Positions 39,394 through 44,262 of a stretch of 44,262 nt of DNA are shown here, one piece after another (within the stretch, counting starts at the first letter, position 1; the number at the start of each line of letters is the position of its first letter). This stretch comes from an uncultured Butyricicoccus sp. Its GTDB lineage: Bacteria > Bacillota > Clostridia > Oscillospirales > Butyricicoccaceae. The position numbers were made by a program, and so were the translations under genes. The notes beneath the pieces were generated by a model that worked only from the letters and a program-made list of their open reading frames with translations, was not told the origin of the DNA and ran no database searches. Where the stretch lies: NCBI GenBank assembly GCA_904420185.1, contig CAJFUJ010000029.1, positions 1 through 44,262 on the forward strand, given 5' to 3'.

Positions 39394-40974
39394 TTAGTCG
39401 GACTTTTTGGCCGCCTTACCGGCGAAAAAGCCCTTGAGGGATTGGATCAATTCAAAGTTGGGGAAGAACATGTATTTACACAAGGAGTAGATCATCAGGC
39501 CGATGACAATAAAGATCGGGAAGCCAAAGACCATGTAGGTGTACTTGATGACGTCTACGCCCATCAGGCCGAGCAGGAAGTAAGCCAGCAGGCCGACAAA
39601 GATGCCCCACAGCAGCTTGAGGAAGGTGCTCGGTTCGTCCTCGTTGGCCGCCAGGCCGCCGCGCATACTCAGCGCCGACATGGAGGTGCACATGGACTCA
39701 GCCATGGTGACAAAGGACAGGAAGATCGCAAGGGTGAAGATCGGCACAATGATCTGCCCCAGCGGCAGCGACTGGAAGAAGGCAAAGGCCGCCGCTTCCA
39801 GGCCCTCGGCGTCCATGACAGCCGACAGGTCCAGGCCGTTCATCTGCGAGAAGATGGACGCGCCGCCAAATACGTTGAACCACACGATGTTGAAGATCGA
39901 GCAGATGCCCAGGTTGACGCCCACAAACGAACGCACCGTGCGCCCCTTGCCCAGCTTGGCCAGGAACACGCCCATCAGCGGCGCATAGGCTGCGTTGGCA
40001 ATGTAGAAGTTGAGGGTCCAGTCGTCCACCCACGGGTCGTCGCCAAATACGCCGACCATCATGGTGCGCTTGACGCCGCTGTCCAGGAAATCGCCCAGCG
40101 ACTGCACGCTGATCTCATTGATGAACAGGGTCGGGCCAACCAGGTAGACAAAGATCAACAGGCCAAAGAAAATCCATACGTTGACGTTGCTCACCGCCGC
40201 AATGCCGCGCTTGATGCCCGACGCACTGGCCGCGCAGTAGGTCACAACAATGGCGATGGTGATGATCAGGCTGAGCATATTGGACGACTCGATGCCGAAC
40301 GAATAGCGCAGGCCGGTGGACAGCTGGGTGATGCCGATGCCCAGCGAGGTGGCGATGCCGCCGACGATGACGATCAGGCACAGCGCGTCTGCCAGCTTGC
40401 CGACGACCTTGTTCTTGCCAATGGCAAAGTACATGCCCGACGCCACGCTCAGCGGACGGTTGAAGTTAAAGTGGGCAATGGCCACCGCAACCGCGGCAAA
40501 GGTGTAGAGCGCATACTGGTTGAACGACCAGTGTACATAGCCCTGGCTGAGGGCAAAGGTGGCCGCCGCTTCGGTGCCAGCCTCCACGCCCGAAAAGGCC
40601 GGGGGATTCATAAAGTGGACAATGGGCTCGACGCCGCCCCACATGATCAGCGAAATGCCGATGGTGCTGGTCAGGGTGATGGAGAACCAAGCAAAGTTGC
40701 TCAATTCGGGCTTGGCGTCCTTGCCGCCCAGCTTGGTTTTGCCCACCGGGTGGACAAACAGCAAAATACAGATGACAAGGTTGATGACCGTGATGACCGC
40801 ATAGGTCCAGCCAAAGTTATGGGTCGCCCAGTTGTAAATGGCCAGCAGGCCGTTTAATAGGGCGTCGTAGTTGAAAAAGCCGAGGATGGTCACGCCGATC
40901 ATGATGATCAGCGCCGGGAAGAATACAATCGGCTCCACGCGGCCGAGCAAACCGCCCTTTTTCTTCTCGTTCAT
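39394..40974 (-). CDS. BCCT-family transporter 2
   Basis: The 526-residue membrane carrier has about twelve segments and the BCCT fold: LSQGYVHWSFNQYALYTF in segment 4, GIATSLGIGITQLSTGLRYSFG, and VFLAKLGKGRTVRSFVGVN after segment 8. Segment 8 itself reads NFYIANAAYAPLMG, lacking the Trp cluster of BetP/CaiT-type quaternary-amine carriers, so substrate selectivity is probably altered. It lies between the lyase and the activase and almost certainly imports the lyase substrate or exchanges it for a product. A good ribosome site (AAAGGGG) precedes ATG 40974. It is only distantly similar to the BCCT at 25193. Confidence 0.9.
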   Translation of the reverse strand: MNEKKKGGLLGRVEPIVFFPALIIMIGVTILGFFNYDALLNGLLAIYNWATHNFGWTYAVITVINLVICILLFVHPVGKTKLGGKDAKPELSNFAWFSITLTSTIGISLIMWGGVEPIVHFMNPPAFSGVEAGTEAAATFALSQGYVHWSFNQYALYTFAAVAVAIAHFNFNRPLSVASGMYFAIGKNKVVGKLADALCLIVIVGGIATSLGIGITQLSTGLRYSFGIESSNMLSLIITIAIVVTYCAASASGIKRGIAAVSNVNVWIFFGLLIFVYLVGPTLFINEISVQSLGDFLDSGVKRTMMVGVFGDDPWVDDWTLNFYIANAAYAPLMGVFLAKLGKGRTVRSFVGVNLGICSIFNIVWFNVFGGASIFSQMNGLDLSAVMDAEGLEAAAFAFFQSLPLGQIIVPIFTLAIFLSFVTMAESMCTSMSALSMRGGLAANEDEPSTFLKLLWGIFVGLLAYFLLGLMGVDVIKYTYMVFGFPIFIVIGLMIYSLCKYMFFPNFELIQSLKGFFAGKAAKKSD

Positions 40975-41058
40975 GTGGTTACCCCTTTCTCTACTTAGGT
41001 TTTCAGGAGCGGCGCGGGCGCATAGAATGCGTTTGCGCCCGCGCGCGGCTGGGAACTG

Positions 41059-43437
41059 TTAGCACACCGTGGTATGCGAGGTGCGGGAGATGATGTCGTC
41101 CTGGACTTCGTGGCCCAGCTCGGTGAAGTAGGCCGTGTAACCGGCGACGCGGATGAGCAGGCCCTTGTAGTCGTCCGGATGCTGCTGGGCGTCGAGCAGG
41201 GTTTCCTTGTCGATGACGTTGAACTGCGCGTGGAATACGCCCAGGGTGCACATGGTCTTGAGGAAGTCCATGAGCGCTTCGGTGGAATGCTCGCCCTTGT
41301 TAAAGGAGGGGTCGAGCTTGAGGTTGAGCAGGGTGCCCTGCGAGAAGCGGGCGTGGGGGATGTAGGACACCGTCTTAATGATGGCACCCATGCCCTCGAC
41401 GTCGGTGCCGCCCGACGGGCTGATGCCGTCGGCCAGCGGCTTGAAGGCGTTGCGGCCAGAGGGCAGCGCGCCAACCTCCAGGCCGAACGGGGTGTTGCCC
41501 GATACCGGCAGGATGCCCGCAGTCATGCGGCCAAAGCGGCTCTCGTAGGACTCGATGGTGTCGGCGACAAAGGTGAACAGGTCGGCGGTCAGTTCGTCAA
41601 CCGCTTCGTCGTCGTTGCCGTACTTGGGCGCGGCCAGGCACAGGGCCTGCACGTCCTCGCAGCCCACGAAATCGGCGGCCAGCGCGTCGAGCAGGCGCTG
41701 CATGGTGACCGACTTGTCGTCAAACACCAGCTTCTTGACCGCGTAGACGCTGTTGACCAGGTCGGCTACGCCGATGGCGTCGATGCCGTTGCCCAGGTTG
41801 TACTTGGCGCCGCCCCAGGCGTAGTCCTTGGCGTTGTCGATGCACTCGTTGAACGACAGCGACAGCGCCGGGCATACGCGCTCCATGCAGATGTCGTCGT
41901 TGACGTGGTTGCCGGCAACGACCGCGCGCAGCTCATAGGCCAGCTGGCTCTTGACCGCTTCCAGGAACTGCTCGTAGGAGGTGAACTGGGTGGGGTCGCC
42001 GGTCTGGATGGAGGCCTGGCAGTCATACTTGCGGCTGCGGCCGTTTAAGAGCGCGAACTCGACCGCCGAGCCCATGTTGTAGTCGGCGTAAGAGGTGTAG
42101 CAGCGCTGCTTGCCGGCCAGGTTGGTCTCTACACAGCCGCAGGGGTTCCACTCATAGGCTTCGGGCAGCGGGATGCCCTTGTTTAGCATCATGGAGATGC
42201 CGACCTCGTCGTTGTGGAAGGCAGGGAAGCCGGTGCCCAGCTTGAGCACCTCGACCACCTTTTTGAGGAACTTGTTGGGGTTGCGGGCCATGTTGTAGCG
42301 CACCGACAGCGACGGCTGGTACAGCTGCACATCCATGGTGGCCTGCAAGATCATGTAGGACAGGTCGTTGACCGCGTCCATGCCGCGCCGGTCCACGCCG
42401 CCCACGCACAGGTTTTGGAACATCGGGTAACCGGCCGAGAACTTGGCGGTCACCGCGTCCTGGAACAGGCAGGGCTCGGAGAACTTGACCCACAGGCATT
42501 CGAGCAGCTCCTGGGCCTGGTCCTCGGTGATGCGCCCGGCTTCCAGGTCTGCTTTGTAGTAGGGGTAGAGGTATTGGTCCATGCGGCCGGGGTTGTAGCT
42601 GGCCGCGTTCTGCTCCATGATGATCGAGATCTGATAGAAGTAGAACGACTGGATGGCTTCGCGGAAGGTGCGGGCCGGGTGTTCGGGCACCCATTCGCAG
42701 GTTTCGGCGATTTGCAGCAGCTCGGCCTTGCGGGTGGGGTCGGCTTCCTGCTCGGCCAGGCGGCGGGCCTCGGCGGCGTAGCGCTTGGCCAGGATGACGA
42801 TGCCGTCGGCGGCCATGTCCATGGCGCGCAGGTAGGTCAGCTTTTCATAGTGGCCGGGCTTGGTGATGTCCAGGGTGGCGCGCACGTCGGCGATGTGCTG
42901 CTTGACGCCGAGGATGCCGTTTTTGATGATGTTCTCATAGCCGGCAGTGGTTTCGCCCCAGCCGCGCACCGCTTTGCGGTTGATGTAGAGCACGCCGCAG
43001 TCGCGCAGGATGCGGGTTTCTTCGGGGATCTGCACCAGCCATTTTTCGAAGGTGGAGCGGCCCTTCCAGTAGGGGCGGATGATGTCCACGAACCGCTGGC
43101 GGTCCTCGTCGGTCAGGTAGAAGGGGTCGTATTCGCGGGTGGAGATGGTGTCCAGCTCGTCGTCGAGCACCGACCAGCAGGTGTCGGCGCACAGAAGGCC
43201 GCCGCGCTGCTTGCTGCCCGAGTTGCCCACGATCAGCTCATCATCCCAGATTTTGACCGTCTTTTCCTGGCACTGCTTGCGGAACGCGTACGCCTTTTGC
43301 ACGACGAACGGCTCGCCCTCGGATTCCTGGAAGCCGTAGGTGAGCAGCACGGCGTTTTCCAGGTCCATCTCCGGCCGGGTGTCCAGCACCCGTTTTTTCA
43401 GCCGGTTGATGCGCGCTAAGTACGCTTTTTCTGCCAT
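41059..43437 (-). CDS. Glycyl radical enzyme of the dehydratase/lyase class, substrate unknown
   Basis: The 792-residue protein has the PFL-like barrel (about 1-650) and the C-terminal glycyl radical domain. The thiyl Cys435 and base-like Glu437 are in NPCGCVETN; the radical Gly766 is in LIRVAGYTAYF. One Cys at the active site and the CVE motif place it with the dehydratases/lyases (HypD, CutC, GldA, IslA), not PFL, which uses a Cys pair. The length and spacing of Cys and Gly are close to those I recall for 4-hydroxyproline dehydratase (434/765). However, the GHT and NGHS-type substrate motifs of that group read GETTAGYE (161-168) and EQNAASYNPGRMDQY (275-289) here, so the substrate may differ. 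AAGGAGG precedes ATG 43437. The neighbouring BCCT carrier implies an imported amine or amino-acid-like substrate. Confidence 0.9.
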   Translation of the reverse strand: MAEKAYLARINRLKKRVLDTRPEMDLENAVLLTYGFQESEGEPFVVQKAYAFRKQCQEKTVKIWDDELIVGNSGSKQRGGLLCADTCWSVLDDELDTISTREYDPFYLTDEDRQRFVDIIRPYWKGRSTFEKWLVQIPEETRILRDCGVLYINRKAVRGWGETTAGYENIIKNGILGVKQHIADVRATLDITKPGHYEKLTYLRAMDMAADGIVILAKRYAAEARRLAEQEADPTRKAELLQIAETCEWVPEHPARTFREAIQSFYFYQISIIMEQNAASYNPGRMDQYLYPYYKADLEAGRITEDQAQELLECLWVKFSEPCLFQDAVTAKFSAGYPMFQNLCVGGVDRRGMDAVNDLSYMILQATMDVQLYQPSLSVRYNMARNPNKFLKKVVEVLKLGTGFPAFHNDEVGISMMLNKGIPLPEAYEWNPCGCVETNLAGKQRCYTSYADYNMGSAVEFALLNGRSRKYDCQASIQTGDPTQFTSYEQFLEAVKSQLAYELRAVVAGNHVNDDICMERVCPALSLSFNECIDNAKDYAWGGAKYNLGNGIDAIGVADLVNSVYAVKKLVFDDKSVTMQRLLDALAADFVGCEDVQALCLAAPKYGNDDEAVDELTADLFTFVADTIESYESRFGRMTAGILPVSGNTPFGLEVGALPSGRNAFKPLADGISPSGGTDVEGMGAIIKTVSYIPHARFSQGTLLNLKLDPSFNKGEHSTEALMDFLKTMCTLGVFHAQFNVIDKETLLDAQQHPDDYKGLLIRVAGYTAYFTELGHEVQDDIISRTSHTTVC

Positions 43438-43525
43438 GGTAAGTACCTCCTTGTAGATGTTCGGTTGTGTAGGGTTGTGGGATAGATGTTCCTGTGTAAC
43501 GAAGTGGTAAAGAATTTTTCCTTGT

Positions 43526-43574
43526 AGGAATATTTCCTTGGCTTGAATCTAACACTTTTCAGGAAAGATGTCAA
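43526..43574 (-). promoter_or_regulatory. Promoter and operator of the glycyl radical operon
   Basis: On the minus strand, TTGACA (43569-43574), 17 bp and TAGATT (43546-43551). A perfect palindrome AGGAA-TAT-TTCCT (43526-43538) lies at the expected transcription start. A related AAGAATTTTTCCTT follows (43510-43523). A repressor acting here is likely. Confidence 0.7.
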
Positions 43575-43751
43575 TCGGTTTTTCGATAAGGCCGGTATTT
43601 TTGGACAAAATAATAAATTTACTGTGTAGAATTTGTGAAGGTTGCCACGCTGATTTTTTCGTTACAGGAAAAAACATAGCGGGTTTGCTTTTTTGAGGAG
43701 CAGAAAGGCGCTTCGTGCGGCGCGCACGGCGGCGCTGGATGCACAAAAAAT

Positions 43752-43802
43752 GCGCCCACCGGTTGATGGACGCTTGACATTTTCCTGGACGCAGGGTATA
43801 CT
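43752..43802 (+). promoter_or_regulatory. Cassette E: boundary hairpin and antisense promoter
   Basis: GCGCCCACC-GGTT-GATGGACGC (43752-43773), with a T run on the minus strand, ends the peptide mRNA. TTGACA (43774-43779), 17 bp and TATACT (43797-43802) start the antisense RNA. Confidence 0.8.
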
Positions 43803-43808
43803 AAAAAT

Positions 43809-43902
43809 AGAAAAACGGTGCTGCCGGTAGACGGCTAGCCCCAAGATATTCTGGTTGAAAGTAACCGTCCTATCAGGCTTCATGGGCGGTTACTTCTTTT
43901 TT
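43809..43902 (+). ncRNA. Antisense RNA of cassette E
   Basis: The leader ACGGTGCTGCCGGTAGACGG matches copies B, C and D. It ends in the stem GTAACCG/CGGTTAC followed by CTTCTTTTTT. The T run is the complement of the three terminal Lys codons of the peptide gene. Confidence 0.82.
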
Positions 43903-43961
43903 ATTGCGAGAATGTACCCGGTGGCTACGATCAATAATAAGATAATAGCTCCATAGTCCAT
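43890..43961 (-). CDS. Candidate type I toxin peptide, 23 residues (cassette E)
   Basis: From ATG 43961 to TAA 43890-43892 the peptide begins M-D-Y-G-A and continues IILLLIVATGYILAIKKK: one transmembrane stretch with an acidic start and a basic end. The ribosome site AGGGGG lies in the hairpin GCCCC-CTGAAAGG-GGGC (43969-43984). The promoter is TTGTGC, 17 bp, TAGAAT (44027-44055). The sequence after the hydrophobic start is nearly identical to peptide C. It resembles in size and charge the holin-like or TxpA/Fst-type toxins, but I do not recognise an exact family. Expected action is membrane insertion when the antisense RNA is low. Confidence 0.75.
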   Translation of the reverse strand: MDYGAIILLLIVATGYILAIKKK

Positions 43962-44026
43962 AAGCAACGCCCCCTTTCAGGGGCAAGACTTAGCCACCTA
44001 CCGCGGCGCGGCAGCACCTTATGATC

Positions 44027-44055
44027 ATTCTACCAGATTCGACCTTGCTGCACAA
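44027..44055 (-). promoter_or_regulatory. Promoter of peptide E mRNA
   Basis: On the minus strand, TTGTGC (44050-44055), 17 bp and TAGAAT (44027-44032); the spacer contains the shared GGTCGAATCTGG. Confidence 0.75.
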
Positions 44056-44142
44056 GGGGGATTGCAAATTTTCAAAGACATGCGCGCGCACGGCGGCGCT
44101 GGATGCACACAAAAAAATTTTTTGATTTTTTTAAAAAAAGAA

Positions 44143-44171
44143 TTGACAACCCGCGCGAAAACAGGTATACT
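44143..44171 (+). promoter_or_regulatory. Promoter of tRNA-Cys
   Basis: TTGACA (44143-44148), 17 bp and TATACT (44166-44171). Confidence 0.88.
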
Positions 44172-44187
44172 AAACAAGCACTGATTC

Positions 44188-44261
44188 GGTACCATAGCCA
44201 AGCGGTAAGGCGTGGGACTGCAACTCCCTGATCCCCAGTTCGATTCTGGGTGGTACCTCCA
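44188..44261 (+). tRNA. tRNA-Cys (anticodon GCA)
   Basis: The 74-nt cloverleaf has acceptor GGTACCA/TGGTACC, D-arm TAGCCAAGCGGTAAGGC, anticodon loop CTGCAAC between GGGA and TCCC, T-arm CCCAGTTCGATTCTGGG and an encoded CCA at the window edge. Confidence 0.96.
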
Positions 44262-44262
44262 G

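Larger units (their letters stand above)
43721..44109. repeat. 25-bp direct repeats bracketing cassette E
   Basis: The same 25 bases, starting CGCGCACGGCGG and ending GGATGCACA, occur at 43721-43745 and 44085-44109, 364 bp apart. The complete cassette E lies between them. They may mark a past insertion or recombination boundary. Confidence 0.85.

Noticed and set aside
38371-43437. Assignment as choline trimethylamine-lyase (cutC-cutD)
   Set aside because: The BCCT neighbour is suggestive, but the carrier lacks the Trp cage, no microcompartment genes are present, and I could not match CutC-specific residues.
44188-44261. tRNA-Cys as an attachment site for a nearby element
   Set aside because: No integrase and no second copy of the tRNA 3' end are visible in the window; the 25-bp repeats lie outside the tRNA.

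Overview
The window is GC-rich bacterial DNA with Firmicutes/Clostridia features: strong Shine-Dalgarno sites, sigma-A promoters with 17-bp spacers, oxygen-sensitive enzymes (a glycyl radical enzyme with its activase, ferredoxin-type dehydrogenase subunits), a DUF3793 protein, a YnbB-type methionine-gamma-lyase family protein and a WecA/TagO-WecB pair. The best guess is a strict anaerobe of the Oscillospirales/Clostridia from a gut-like habitat. This is inferred from gene content, not from a marker-gene search.

Layout. 1-1330: an XRE regulator facing the degraded remains of a sugar-metabolism operon. 1330-5005: trehalose uptake and hydrolysis (treP-treC). 5400-6689: an NhaC-type antiporter, followed by an array of GC-rich palindromes. 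6874-9629: a repetitive coiled-coil protein, a DUF3793-flavodoxin operon with a metal-repressor-like control region, and an amidase with no signal peptide. 9720-12095: a possible noncoding RNA of about 510 nt, divergent from two phage-like genes (replication initiator and sigma-like regulator). 12197-14751: ROK and MocR regulators. 14963-20382: a P5C-reductase-like enzyme, MerR regulator, Asp/Glu racemase-like protein, iron alcohol dehydrogenase and AraC regulator. 21647-26779: a five-gene flavin/iron-sulfur dehydrogenase operon (HcnABC/LhpBEF type) followed by a BCCT transporter. 26940-27533: a RelE/Phd toxin-antitoxin pair. 27748-30690: a two-component system. 31589-38093: trpS, wecA/tagO, wecB, an exported protein, a YnbB-like PLP protein and an XRE-cupin regulator. 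38371-43437: glycyl radical enzyme, BCCT transporter and activase in one operon. Two tRNA genes (Ala-GGC, Cys-GCA) are present.

The most striking content lies between the genes. A cassette family occurs five times (about 14754-14936, 30696-31059, 31072-31378, 38099-38260, 43745-44055). Three complete copies each encode, on the minus strand, a 17-23 residue hydrophobic peptide, usually ending in lysines. The peptide's Shine-Dalgarno lies inside a conserved hairpin. A convergent, strongly promoted antisense RNA of about 95 nt overlaps the peptide's 3' end. This is the architecture of a type I toxin-antitoxin system. The other two copies have lost the peptide but keep the antisense RNA, and sit immediately after the stop codons of two regulator genes, so the antisense RNA may now act on those mRNAs.

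Functionally the window suggests an anaerobe that imports amine- or amino-acid-like compounds through two unusual BCCT carriers and degrades them with a glycyl radical lyase in one case and a multi-subunit dehydrogenase in the other. The exact substrates cannot be read from the sequence.
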